The notes beneath the pieces were generated by a model that had not been told where the DNA came from, searched no databases, and saw only the letters and a list, made by a program, of their open reading frames with translations. DNA of 32,907 nt from an uncultured Prevotella sp. (GTDB lineage: Bacteria; Bacteroidota; Bacteroidia; Bacteroidales; Bacteroidaceae): positions 1-32,907 of the forward strand of contig CALCVT010000039.1 in assembly GCA_937906495.1 (NCBI GenBank), given 5' to 3'. Below are positions 7,364 through 14,902 of this stretch, in pieces. Position 1 is the stretch's first letter. Every line of letters begins with the position of its first letter. A program made the translations under genes and the position numbers.

Positions 7364-9841
7364 TTACATGCTACCCATGCCTTGTTGCTGATTGTTATTG
7401 GTGCTGCGTACATCCGTGTTTTCAATGCTCTTTCTCACCTTTTTCATGCCCTCTTTGAGCGTACCCAGTCGGTAGCGGAGCGTGATGTTAACGTTCCAGG
7501 GTTCGTAGCGGTCTATGTTGCGTAGCACAAACTGTTGGGTGCGGGTTGTAGTGAAATTGCGCTGATGCTTTTGTGCAAAGTTATGTGCAGCCAGTTGAAT
7601 GCCCAGGCGTTTTTCCTTGAGCGTTTCCCAGGTCAGTGTCAAGCCATAGTAGTAATAGTTCGATCCTTTGCCCTGTAATTGAATTCCACGGCTGCCGCCT
7701 CCACCCCAAAGGATTAGGCGCAGGCTGCCCGGCAGCTGTTGCTCTACGTTGCAGCTGATGTGTGCATTCACGCCTGAGTTTTCCTCGTTCGTCACCTTCG
7801 ACTTAAAGTCCGAATAGGTGCCCGTTGTATTCAGCGAGAAGTTGGTAGTTTTTGACAGTTTGCCTTGCATATAAACCGACAGCGTGGTTTGCTTGCTGTG
7901 CAAAAAGTTTCCGTAAGTGGTGTGCTGTGTATTTCCGTCAAGAAAGGAGTAGCTAACAACCTCGTTGTTCGAGAAGGCGTAGGTCAGCGAGGTGTTGAGC
8001 GAAAATCCGGGCTTAAACAAACTATAGTTCAGTCCCAGGTTGTGCGTCGTGGTGTTGCTCAGTTCCGGATTACCATACGACACTTGCTCCGGAGTTATCC
8101 ATAGCTGGTGTGGCGATAGTATGTCGATGTTCGGACGGTTCAGACGCAGGTTGTAGTTGGCACGCAGTTGGCTTGTAGTGCCTGGTTTAAAGGCTACGGC
8201 CACTTGCGGCACCCAGTTGGTACGGGTGCTGTTAAAGCCCGGTCGTTTGCCGTCGGGATAGTTTACTGTTGCACGGAACATCTCCACCCGGTTACCCGTT
8301 TGGAGCGACCACTTATTTAGTCTGAGGATGTATTCGGCATAGGCTGCCCCGATGTTGCTGTGGTGACGGTAGCGTAATGATTGGCTGTTTGCAGCACCAA
8401 AATCCTGCTCTGAGCCTGCCTGCCGTGTCCATTCTGAGTAGTTACTTCGGTTTAGGCGATAAATGTATTTTAAACCAACCGACAAGTCGTGCTTTTGGGC
8501 AATTTGGGTGCTGAAGTCAGCTTGTGCCGTATGTTCGCTACTCAGGTTGTCGGGATTAACGCGGCGGTCTTCGAGTTGCAATGCCGTTACACTCTCGGTC
8601 AAAGGCTGGTAGTAGTCGGTTCGGTGCATTTCGTTAGGCGAGTGGTCCAGTCGGTACGAAAGAGTAAGATGTTGCTGCGGTGAGAACTGGTGTTGATAGT
8701 CGACCGATGAATTCATACCAAACGAAGAGTATCGCTCCTTTCCGTTTATCTTATAGCCGTAGCGCAACAGTTCGGTTGCATCGAGCATGCGAGCATCGGT
8801 CAGTATGTTTTTGGTATGTTTATACTTGTAAAATCCGGCCGAAACATTCAGCAAATCCTTGGGTGTAATTTCGTAGCTGGCCTCAAGTTGCCCCATGTGG
8901 TTGGCATTGTGTTGTTGTACGTTTCTCTCATTTTTCCACAAGTGGTTTACAGCATCATCAAAGGTTTCGCGTTCCAGCTTGTTTTGGTAGTCCATGTTCC
9001 AGGCCTTACCTCCGGCATAGTTGGCCGATAGCGAGAATTTACCAAACGCAAGTGTGGCCCAAAATCCGCCGAACATCTGTCGTAACCCTATTTGGAAAGC
9101 CGGCATCACCTGATAGCCCGACAGCGCTGTTTGTTTTTTGGTAATGATGTTAAGCACGCCAGCCGTGCCTTCGGCATCGTATTTAGCCCCGGGGTTAGTG
9201 ATGACTTCAATTTTTTCGATGTTGGCAGCCGGATATGCCTTCAGTACCGTCGAAGGGTCGGACGACATCATTTGATTGGGCTTTCCGTTTACATAAACCT
9301 TGAAACTTGCGTTGCCATTCACCTTGATTTTGTCATCACCGTCGACGGTAACCATAGGAACCTTGCGCAATATTTCGAGGGTCGACTTGCTCATGGTTTC
9401 AGGGTCGTCGGCAGCTTCGTAGGTAATCTTGTCGATGTCTGCCTTCACCATCACTTTTTGTGCCGTTATGGTAGCTGTATTCAGCGAGTTGGTATATTCG
9501 GCTGTGAGCAAAGTATCAAGTGTCAGGCCCTTGGGCATGTTTTCCTCCACGAGCAGTTGGTGGCGTAGCGGCCTCTTCCCCGTTACTACAGCTTCAAGGG
9601 TATAATTGCCTGGGGCTGGTGCCTGCAACACAAATTTTCCTTGTACATCGGTTTGTGTTGCCGTTACAACGCGTTTGTTGCCAGTTTGCAGCAGACGTAT
9701 GGGGGCAAAGGCTTCGGGCTGGCGGCTCACAGAGTCGCAAACAGTGCCTTTGATGGGGTAGCGGGTATGGTCGGCTTGTGCTTGAATCGGTGTCCAGCAG
9801 AGTGCACTACCCATTAAGGCAAGTACAAAAGGCTTGTTCAT
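7364..9841 (-). CDS. Outer-membrane beta-barrel (TonB-receptor-like) protein with carboxypeptidase-regulatory domain
   Basis: The protein has 825 aa from the chosen ATG. That start gives a clean signal peptide (MNKPFVLALMG... ending PIQAQA); an in-frame ATG at 9880 would add 13 residues and place a C7 run inside the coding sequence. After the signal comes a carboxypeptidase-regulatory-like Ig domain beginning YPIKGTVCD. A plug-like segment follows (ITNPGAKYDAEGTAGVLNIITKK within it), then a long beta-barrel rich in alternating aromatics. The last ~35 residues are a polar non-barrel tail ending MGSM. There is no SusD partner, so it is not a classical SusCD importer. It is the last gene of the PadR-PspC operon and follows the PspC gene closely, so it is probably envelope-stress or regulator-linked. 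The ligand is unknown. Confidence 0.85.
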   Translation of the reverse strand: MNKPFVLALMGSALCWTPIQAQADHTRYPIKGTVCDSVSRQPEAFAPIRLLQTGNKRVVTATQTDVQGKFVLQAPAPGNYTLEAVVTGKRPLRHQLLVEENMPKGLTLDTLLTAEYTNSLNTATITAQKVMVKADIDKITYEAADDPETMSKSTLEILRKVPMVTVDGDDKIKVNGNASFKVYVNGKPNQMMSSDPSTVLKAYPAANIEKIEVITNPGAKYDAEGTAGVLNIITKKQTALSGYQVMPAFQIGLRQMFGGFWATLAFGKFSLSANYAGGKAWNMDYQNKLERETFDDAVNHLWKNERNVQQHNANHMGQLEASYEITPKDLLNVSAGFYKYKHTKNILTDARMLDATELLRYGYKINGKERYSSFGMNSSVDYQHQFSPQQHLTLSYRLDHSPNEMHRTDYYQPLTESVTALQLEDRRVNPDNLSSEHTAQADFSTQIAQKHDLSVGLKYIYRLNRSNYSEWTRQAGSEQDFGAANSQSLRYRHHSNIGAAYAEYILRLNKWSLQTGNRVEMFRATVNYPDGKRPGFNSTRTNWVPQVAVAFKPGTTSQLRANYNLRLNRPNIDILSPHQLWITPEQVSYGNPELSNTTTHNLGLNYSLFKPGFSLNTSLTYAFSNNEVVSYSFLDGNTQHTTYGNFLHSKQTTLSVYMQGKLSKTTNFSLNTTGTYSDFKSKVTNEENSGVNAHISCNVEQQLPGSLRLILWGGGGSRGIQLQGKGSNYYYYGLTLTWETLKEKRLGIQLAAHNFAQKHQRNFTTTRTQQFVLRNIDRYEPWNVNITLRYRLGTLKEGMKKVRKSIENTDVRSTNNNQQQGMGSM

Positions 9842-9845
9842 TTTC

Positions 9846-9852
9846 GGGGGGG
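9846..9852 (-). repeat. Homopolymer C7 tract (minus strand) at the 5' end of the outer-membrane protein gene
   Basis: Seven consecutive C residues on the coding strand lie between the two possible start codons (9880 and 9841). If the upstream ATG is used, slippage here would shift the frame. If 9841 is used, the tract lies where a ribosome binding site would be. Confidence 0.8.
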
Positions 9853-9889
9853 TAAATCGGTTAGATTTCAATGTGTTCATGTTGGTCGG

Positions 9890-11632
9890 TTATTGGATTT
9901 TTTCGTTGGTGTCGACTGGTTCGATGCGCAATTGGTGCAGTGCAAACTTCCAGGCGCCTTCGCGGCCTCCCTCAAGCCCCACCACTTCGGGCAGGTTGGT
10001 TATTCCGTATTCAATGGAGCCGCCCGGATGATCGAAGGTGGCCGACTGTACATAGCTCCAGGAGCCAAAGCCCAATTGCTTCATGGTGTCGTATTGTTCA
10101 ACGGTCAGCGAGTCGTCGAAGAAGGCCGTGCGGGCCAATTCCTTGTGCGACATTTTTTGCAAATTGCCTTCAAAATTGCCGTCGGTAGCCGGTAGTTCTT
10201 CGCAGGCAACCACCTTTTTCGAGCTGCGTGCGTATATATAGGCACCTGGGCAGCTGCTCCAGCCCATTGCCTCAAGGCGGTAACGGCCGGGCTTCAGGTA
10301 TTGTGTGCGTTCAATCTGTGCCCGCATCTCCGAGGGCTTCCCCCCTTTTTCAAACAGAAAGTAGCTTATCCTTCCCTTATCGGCAAAGTTTTCTTTAAAA
10401 TAGAGTTGTCCGCTGTCGTTGCAGTTGTCAAAGGCTATGATTTGCCAGTTGTTTCTTGCCAGCCGTTCGCGGTCGTATTGTTGCAGATAGTATCCGTTTT
10501 TATGGTTGCTGTTGTACTCCAATTGTTTAACCTGCAAGCCTACCACGGTGCACAGTGTGATAAAGGTAACGGCCGACAGCAGGCCGATAATGATGAGCGT
10601 GGTGCGTGTGCCGGCGCTCAGACACTTGTCGGTAGGCCGTTTGATGAGCGATCGGATAAGGCTGTAGAATACGATGCCCAGACAGGTAAATCCGGCAATG
10701 GCAATACCCCATAATTCCCACGACAGGTAGTGCGCAGTGTTCAGCATTTCAACAAACTCCGTCTCAACCATGTTGTTTGTAACCAGTATGGTAGCACTGC
10801 CAAAGGTTAGTATGCCCAGCATAATGGTCATGAAAACTCCCGACAGCAGGAAGAGGGCCACAGCAACGAGTCCGGCAAGTTTGAGCAAGAACACCAGAAT
10901 GTAGAGGAGCGTGCCCATGCAACCGCTGGCTTTGCTCTGTACATTGGGCGAGTGCAGGTAATCGTTTGCCTTGCTGGCGCAGCGCATCAGCTCCTCGTTG
11001 AGCGATTGCGGGTTAATGGGTTTTCCTTGCATCAAGAGCCTTTCTTCGGCCGTCGAGGCCAGCGGAATAAGCGCCCAGGCAATGAGGTAGATGATGCCCA
11101 TGGTTGAGAGCGATGCAAAGGCCAGCAGCACCATCAGAATGCGCCAGGGCAAGGGGTCAGTACCGCCAAAATATTTACAGATACCCGCTATGACACCTCC
11201 CAGCATCATATCGTCGGGGTCGCGATAGAGTTTGCGGGTAGCAAAGAAAGAACTAAAGGCCGACTTATGAGGCGGTGGCGGAGGCGTAGCGCCGTTGGCC
11301 GAGGCACTGTTTGCTGCTTGTGCATTATCGGTAGTCTGCTTGCTGTCAGTTTCGGATGGTTCGTAGTCTTCGTCCTCCAGTTCTTCGGGGTTACCAATGC
11401 GATGAATAATGTTTTCGACAGCCTCGATAGAGATGGCCTCGACGCCCTGCTCCTTAAGTTCGGCAAAGATTTCGGCCACTCGGTGCTCAATGTCGTCGGC
11501 TATCTCGTCGCCACCTTCGCGTTGGCTAAAGTAGCGCTTCATGTTGTCAAGGTATTGTTCGAGTAAGCTGCAGGCATCCTCGTCAATGGCATAGAGTTGC
11601 CCGCATAAGTTAATGGTAATATTCTTTTTCAT
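9890..11632 (-). CDS. PspC-domain membrane protein
   Basis: The protein has 580 aa. The N-terminal ~85 residues form an alpha/beta segment typical of Bacteroidota PspC proteins (begins MKKNITINLCG, with an acidic helical stretch ending RIGNPEEL). A Ser/Ala/Pro linker precedes a PspC domain at ~133-200 with RDPDDMMLGGVIAGICKYFG and a hydrophobic hairpin ending YLIAWALIPL. Three more membrane segments (~240-275, 305-330, 345-370) lead to a C-terminal extracytoplasmic domain of ~200 residues. PspC in enterobacteria senses inner-membrane stress, but the partner and output here are unknown. It sits between a PadR regulator (55 bp upstream) and the outer-membrane protein gene, so the three probably form one envelope-response operon. 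Confidence 0.85.
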   Translation of the reverse strand: MKKNITINLCGQLYAIDEDACSLLEQYLDNMKRYFSQREGGDEIADDIEHRVAEIFAELKEQGVEAISIEAVENIIHRIGNPEELEDEDYEPSETDSKQTTDNAQAANSASANGATPPPPPHKSAFSSFFATRKLYRDPDDMMLGGVIAGICKYFGGTDPLPWRILMVLLAFASLSTMGIIYLIAWALIPLASTAEERLLMQGKPINPQSLNEELMRCASKANDYLHSPNVQSKASGCMGTLLYILVFLLKLAGLVAVALFLLSGVFMTIMLGILTFGSATILVTNNMVETEFVEMLNTAHYLSWELWGIAIAGFTCLGIVFYSLIRSLIKRPTDKCLSAGTRTTLIIIGLLSAVTFITLCTVVGLQVKQLEYNSNHKNGYYLQQYDRERLARNNWQIIAFDNCNDSGQLYFKENFADKGRISYFLFEKGGKPSEMRAQIERTQYLKPGRYRLEAMGWSSCPGAYIYARSSKKVVACEELPATDGNFEGNLQKMSHKELARTAFFDDSLTVEQYDTMKQLGFGSWSYVQSATFDHPGGSIEYGITNLPEVVGLEGGREGAWKFALHQLRIEPVDTNEKIQ

Positions 11633-11687
11633 AAGTATAGGTATTGAGGTAAAACACCTTGAACTTTAGTAGCTATAAACTGCGGGT

Positions 11688-12068
11688 TTAAGCCTCGGTA
11701 GGTGAAGTAGGAGTTTGTGGAGCAGGAGGTGGAAGTTGTGGAACAATGTCTTTGAGCAACGTCACAGTACGAGCCAGTTCGTTCCATGCTGCATCCAGTT
11801 CGTTCAAAAAAAACTGTCCCTGAGGTGTTAGCGCGTAGTATTTGCGGGGAGGACCCTGGTTCGACTCGCGCCATTCGTACGACAACAAGTTGTCCTTCTT
11901 GAGCCGGGTGAGCAAGGGGTAGAGTGTGCCTTCAACCACCATCAGTCCCGATTCCTTGAGGCGAGTGATGATGTCGTTGGCATAGCTTGCCTCGCGGCTC
12001 AGGAGCAGCAGCACGCAATATTCAAGCATGCCCTTGCGCATTTGAGATTTGGCATTGTCTACATTCAT
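11688..12068 (-). CDS. PadR-family transcriptional regulator
   Basis: The protein has 126 aa. The winged-helix domain occupies ~1-85 and shows the PadR hallmarks: MRKGMLEYCVLLLL helix 1, YANDIITRLKESG, then VVEGTLYPLLTRL and the wing ending GPPRKYYALTPQG. A short C-terminal helical segment and a Pro-rich end follow. PadR proteins are usually repressors that bind a palindrome in their own control region. This fits its first position in the PadR-PspC-outer membrane protein operon and an 18-bp near-palindrome in its leader at 12123-12140. The start ATG at 12068 lies about 110 nt below the predicted transcription start. Confidence 0.93.
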   Translation of the reverse strand: MNVDNAKSQMRKGMLEYCVLLLLSREASYANDIITRLKESGLMVVEGTLYPLLTRLKKDNLLSYEWRESNQGPPRKYYALTPQGQFFLNELDAAWNELARTVTLLKDIVPQLPPPAPQTPTSPTEA

Positions 12069-12122
12069 GGTTCTACAATTTGTTTTCTAACACTTCGGAA
12101 GCAGCCGTTTGGGCGGGTATTG

Positions 12123-12140
12123 CAACCTTCCGGAAAGTTG
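12123..12140. promoter_or_regulatory. Near-palindrome, candidate PadR operator
   Basis: CAACCTTCCGGAAAGTTG is an 18-bp inverted repeat with a TTCCGGAA centre and one mismatched pair. It lies roughly 40-55 nt downstream of the predicted padR transcription start, in the leader, where a repressor could block elongation or initiation. Confidence 0.4.
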
Positions 12141-12182
12141 TTCGACACCACCCGTAGGCCTTGCCGCTTAATCTTTACACCG

Positions 12183-12213
12183 CAAAGGTATGTATAAGGG
12201 TGGTACTATGCAA
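12183..12213 (-). promoter_or_regulatory. Promoter of the padR-pspC operon
   Basis: On the minus strand TTG (12211-12213), a 20-nt spacer and TACCTTTG (12183-12190) match the Bacteroidota consensus exactly. The predicted start is near 12179, giving a ~110-nt leader. Confidence 0.7.
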
Positions 12214-12357
12214 TGCAAAGTACTTGAAAAATCCATTTATTAAGGAATATTTAATACAATACGTTATATTTGGGTTGGTAATAGCATTTGTTAAACATAC
12301 AATTCCATCAGCCTGAAGGTAGTTTCTTCGAAAGCTGATGCCCTTCTTCCCCCAAAA

Positions 12358-12483
12358 AAGTCCGAAAGTCAGCCTCTCTAAAACCCCAAAGCCGTGTAAA
12401 ACATCTTACATTAGCATGTCGACGTTTTTACACGGCTTAGTGTTTTTTCGAAAGTAGGGTGGGTAAGTCCGACAGTCAGCCTC
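12358..12483. repeat. 19-bp direct repeat flanking the umuC terminator
   Basis: The copies AAGTCCGAAAGTCAGCCTC (12358-12376) and AAGTCCGACAGTCAGCCTC (12465-12483) differ at one base and lie 107 bp apart. The right copy overlaps the last bases of umuC including part of its stop codon. Confidence 0.75.
12389..12438 (-). terminator. Hairpin terminator after umuC
   Basis: A perfect 13-bp stem (12389-12401 with 12426-12438) encloses a 24-nt loop, 44 bp past the umuC stop. T-runs are present on both sides (TTTTTT at 12443-12448 on the plus strand), so it may stop traffic from either direction. Confidence 0.7.
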
Positions 12484-13726
12484 AGTCCACCACAATAATA
12501 TCGTCGAGATTCGTGGTGTAGTTTGGCGAACGAAATTCATGGCTCATGGCGTTGGCATAAGGCTCTTGCGAGGCCACCTGTAGCGCTTTGCTGCCCATGC
12601 GCAGGTGAATTTGGTCGATAGCCTGGAGCAGCCTTGCCTGCTTTTGGCGGTCAATGGGGTCGAACAGGTTTCCCTGCACCGCCATGTTTGAGAGTTCAGT
12701 AAGCACCACGCCCGCCTTTTTGTAGCCAAAGTAAGGTTTAAAAATATCCTTGAGCGCCCGGGTGGCAGCACTGGCAATTTCGCGCACATCGCTGGTAGCC
12801 ACATCGAGCTGTACCGAAGCCGCATTGCTGTATTGCGGAAGGTCGGGCCTGAAGCGGTCGGTGCGTATAAATACAGTTACGGTACGTGCAGCACTCTTTT
12901 CCTTGCGCAATTTAGCAGCGCAGAGCGCGCAAAAGTCAGCTACCAGCGCATGCAGTTTTTCGAAGTCGTCGATAGGTGTCTTGAACGACCTCGACGATGT
13001 AATGCTCTGTTTAGCCGCAGGTGTTTCGAGTTTGATGCACGCCAGTCCTTGCAGTTCGTTCCAGGTATGTACCGCCGGTAGTGCAAAGCAGCGTCGCACC
13101 CGCTCCACTCTCCATTCGGTAAACTGTAGGGCCGTGTGTGTTTGCAGGCTGTGCAGCGTTTCGCTCATGCGCCGGCCGATGCCCCACACATCGTCAACGG
13201 TAGTCAATTTGAGCGCCTTGAGTCGTTTTTCGTCTGTATCAATCAGGCAACAGCCCTTGTATCCCTTGTGTTTTTTTGCAAAGCGACTGGCCATTTTAGC
13301 CAGCGTTTTGGTGGGTGCAATGCCGATGCTCACAGGAATGCCCGTCCACTTTTCGACCATTTGGGCCAGTTCCCTTCCAAAGTCTTCGAGTTTGTCAATT
13401 CCCTCAAGGTCCATAAAACACTCGTCAATGCTGTAAACCTCAATACGCGGCACCCGTTTGCGTACCAGCGACATCACTCGGCGCGACATATCGCCGTAGA
13501 GCACCATATTGCCCGAGCGTACGTGCAGCAGTCCCTCCTTGACCAGATGGCGCACCTTAAAATAAGGTGTTCCCATAGCAATTCCCATGGCTTTAGCCTC
13601 GTTGCTGCGTGCCACCACACAGCCATCGTTGTTCGAAAGCACTACAACGGGCACCCCTTTGAGCGCCGGCGCAAATACCCGTTCGCAGCTTACAAAAAAG
13701 TTGTTGCAGTCAATAATTCCGTACAT
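12482..13726 (-). CDS. umuC: Translesion DNA polymerase V catalytic subunit UmuC (Y-family)
   Basis: The protein has 414 aa, close to the 422 aa of E. coli UmuC. Catalytic carboxylates are visible: Asp6 in IDCNNFF and Asp101-Glu102 in SIDECFMDL. The steric-gate/finger region NNDGCVVARSNEAK (32-45) is typical of UmuC rather than DinB. The palm, a thumb with GIGRRM, a little-finger domain and a C-terminal UmuC-specific extension are present. With UmuD' it forms an error-prone polymerase that copies past damaged bases and causes induced mutagenesis. It lies 24 bp downstream of umuD in the usual umuDC order and ends in a hairpin terminator. Confidence 0.95.
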   Translation of the reverse strand: MYGIIDCNNFFVSCERVFAPALKGVPVVVLSNNDGCVVARSNEAKAMGIAMGTPYFKVRHLVKEGLLHVRSGNMVLYGDMSRRVMSLVRKRVPRIEVYSIDECFMDLEGIDKLEDFGRELAQMVEKWTGIPVSIGIAPTKTLAKMASRFAKKHKGYKGCCLIDTDEKRLKALKLTTVDDVWGIGRRMSETLHSLQTHTALQFTEWRVERVRRCFALPAVHTWNELQGLACIKLETPAAKQSITSSRSFKTPIDDFEKLHALVADFCALCAAKLRKEKSAARTVTVFIRTDRFRPDLPQYSNAASVQLDVATSDVREIASAATRALKDIFKPYFGYKKAGVVLTELSNMAVQGNLFDPIDRQKQARLLQAIDQIHLRMGSKALQVASQEPYANAMSHEFRSPNYTTNLDDIIVVD

Positions 13727-13750
13727 GGCAATATGACAAAACCTTTGTTC

Positions 13751-14188
13751 TTAATCGCGTCGGCGCGTAGGCTTAATAACGTAAGTAACAACCCCCCACA
13801 CCTCGAAACAGTCGGTTTCAGAGATCACCATCGGTTTGTAGCGATCGTTGGCTGGCAAGAGCACCACGTGGTCGGCATGCAGTTCGAGCGTCTTAACGGT
13901 AAAATCGCCATTCACAATACAAACGGCAATGTCGCCCGAGCGTGGCTCAAGGCTTTTGTCGACAATTAGGATGTCGCCCTGCCTGAGTCCGGCATCAATC
14001 ATCGAGTCGCCAGCTACGCGGGCGTAGAACGTACTTTCGGGGTGCGATACCAGGTCGCGGTTCAAGTCGATGGAGTTTTCCATATAGTCCTGTGCAGGCG
14101 AAGGAAAACCCGCCCGTACCCCCTCGTCGGCAAAGGGTAGTTCAAGGGGCACGCAGTCGTTAGGTTTAAAGAGTTCGAGAGTATCCAT
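13751..14188 (-). CDS. umuD: UmuD, self-cleaving subunit of DNA polymerase V (S24 peptidase)
   Basis: The protein has 145 aa from the ATG at 14188. LexA/UmuD features appear in order: an Ala26-Gly27 cleavage site in VRAGFPSPAQDY, a Ser62 nucleophile in AGDSM and a Lys99 general base in FTVKTLEL. These are offset by two from E. coli UmuD (24/25, 60, 97). RecA-stimulated self-cleavage would yield UmuD', the partner of UmuC. No helix-turn-helix is present, so this is not LexA. A TTG at 14206 could extend the frame by six codons, but it would overlap the -7 box at 14194-14201, so the ATG is preferred. It is the first gene of the umuDC operon. Confidence 0.94.
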   Translation of the reverse strand: MDTLELFKPNDCVPLELPFADEGVRAGFPSPAQDYMENSIDLNRDLVSHPESTFYARVAGDSMIDAGLRQGDILIVDKSLEPRSGDIAVCIVNGDFTVKTLELHADHVVLLPANDRYKPMVISETDCFEVWGVVTYVIKPTRRRD

Positions 14189-14193
14189 GTGTG

Positions 14194-14201
14194 CAAAATT
14201 A
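14194..14201 (-). promoter_or_regulatory. -7 element of umuDC, giving a leaderless or nearly leaderless mRNA
   Basis: TAATTTTG on the minus strand lies only 5 bp before the umuD ATG. Transcription would start about 3 nt before or at the start codon. The -33 match is poor, consistent with a regulated promoter. Confidence 0.5.
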
Positions 14202-14306
14202 CGCAATCTGTTTGAAGGATGTAAGTTTATTAGTGCATTATCTGTAGGTTGCTTCCGCCTTATAGCTCAAATAAGTGCTATCAATCAAAAAGTTTTGGCA
14301 TTTTAC

Positions 14307-14337
14307 TTGGTCAAGTGTATGAAAAGCCGTAATTTTG
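14307..14337 (+). promoter_or_regulatory. Promoter of rplS
   Basis: TTG (14307-14309), a 20-nt spacer and TAATTTTG (14330-14337) match the Bacteroidota consensus. Transcription near 14341 gives an 85-90 nt leader that can fold (see 14350-14392). Confidence 0.7.
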
Positions 14338-14349
14338 CACCGCTTTTCC

Positions 14350-14392
14350 GCTCAGCCGCTGTCGGGATGCAGAGTTCCCCGTTAAGCTGAGC
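14350..14392 (+). promoter_or_regulatory. Structured leader of rplS, candidate ribosomal-protein autoregulatory element
   Basis: A perfect 7-bp stem GCTCAGC/GCTGAGC (14350-14356/14386-14392) encloses an inner CGGGA (14363-14367) that can pair with TCCCCG around 14376-14381 with one bulge. It sits in the 5' leader about 35 nt before the L19 start and lacks a U-tract, so it is not a terminator. Autoregulation by L19 is inference. Confidence 0.4.
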
Positions 14393-14427
14393 CGGGACGG
14401 ACAACAATATTTTAAAAAACCATTACA

Positions 14428-14793
14428 ATGGCAGATTTAATTAAGATTGCTGAAGAAGCGTTTGCTACCGGCAAGCAGTTCCCCCAGTTCAAGGCAGGTG
14501 ACACCGTAACCGTAGCTTACAAAATCGTCGAAGGTAACAAGGAGCGTATCCAGTTGTATCGCGGCGTTGTTATCAAGATTTCCGGTCATCAGGAGAAGAA
14601 GCGTTTCACTGTACGCAAGATGTCTGGAACCGTAGGTGTAGAACGTATTTTCCCCATCGAGTCGCCGAACATCGATAGCATCGAGGTGAACAAGGTAGGT
14701 AAGGTACGTCGTGCTAAACTCTACTATCTGCGTAACTTGACGGGTAAGAAGGCTCGCATCAAGGAGAAGCGTACTGCTGTCAAGAACGACTAA
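14428..14793 (+). CDS. rplS: 50S ribosomal protein L19 (bL19)
   Basis: The protein has 121 aa. The family pattern is plain: an N-terminal helix, FKAGDTVTV (21-29), RIQLYRGVVI (40-49), the SG..KRFTVRK segment and the basic C-terminal part KVRRAKLYYLR and ARIKEKR. L19 lies at the 30S-50S interface of the ribosome. The gene is monocistronic here, with its own promoter, a folded leader and a strong terminator 40 bp after the stop, and is not in the rpsP-rimM-trmD-rplS operon known from E. coli. Confidence 0.98.
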   Translation: MADLIKIAEEAFATGKQFPQFKAGDTVTVAYKIVEGNKERIQLYRGVVIKISGHQEKKRFTVRKMSGTVGVERIFPIESPNIDSIEVNKVGKVRRAKLYYLRNLTGKKARIKEKRTAVKND

Positions 14794-14830
14794 TTGTGCG
14801 TTTCGAGCAATTCCGCTTTACAATCCGAAT

Positions 14831-14870
14831 AAAAAGAGGCTTTCCTGCATGGCGGGAAAGTCTCTTTTTT
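14831..14870 (+). terminator. Rho-independent terminator of rplS
   Basis: AAAAAGAG and CTTTCC arms pair with GGGAAAG and CTCTTTTT around a short loop. The long near-perfect stem ends in TTTTTT. The A-run on the left also makes it usable on the minus strand. Confidence 0.9.
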
Positions 14871-14871
14871 G

Positions 14872-14879
14872 TATCTTCG
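14872..14879 (+). promoter_or_regulatory. Possible -7 element of the radical SAM-tilS operon
   Basis: TATCTTCG, one base from TAnnTTTG, directly follows the rplS terminator and lies 23 bp before the ATG at 14903. No good TTG is seen at -33. Confidence 0.35.
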
Positions 14880-14902
14880 CATTGTTGTTTAAATCTCTCA
14901 AT

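Larger units (their letters stand above)
12069..12481. other. Intergenic region with padR promoter, operator candidate and umuC terminator
   Basis: This 413-bp spacer has no credible gene. From left to right it contains the padR leader with a near-palindrome, the padR promoter, an AT-rich stretch, a second hairpin (CATCAGC/GCTGATG, 12306-12312/12334-12340), and a strong terminator flanked by a 19-bp direct repeat that reaches into the end of umuC. Confidence 0.7.

Noticed and set aside
7187..7525. 112-codon plus-strand frame near the cdsA operon end
   Set aside because: It crosses a terminator hairpin and the 3' end of a well-supported minus-strand gene.
7364..9880. SusC of a SusCD polysaccharide utilisation pair
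   Set aside because: No SusD-like lipoprotein gene is adjacent. The operon partners are PadR and PspC, and the same absence applies to the barrel at 17474-20581.
12750..13969. Plus-strand frames of 228 and 277 codons opposite umuC and umuD
   Set aside because: They overlap both umuC and umuD on the other strand, with no promoter or family similarity.
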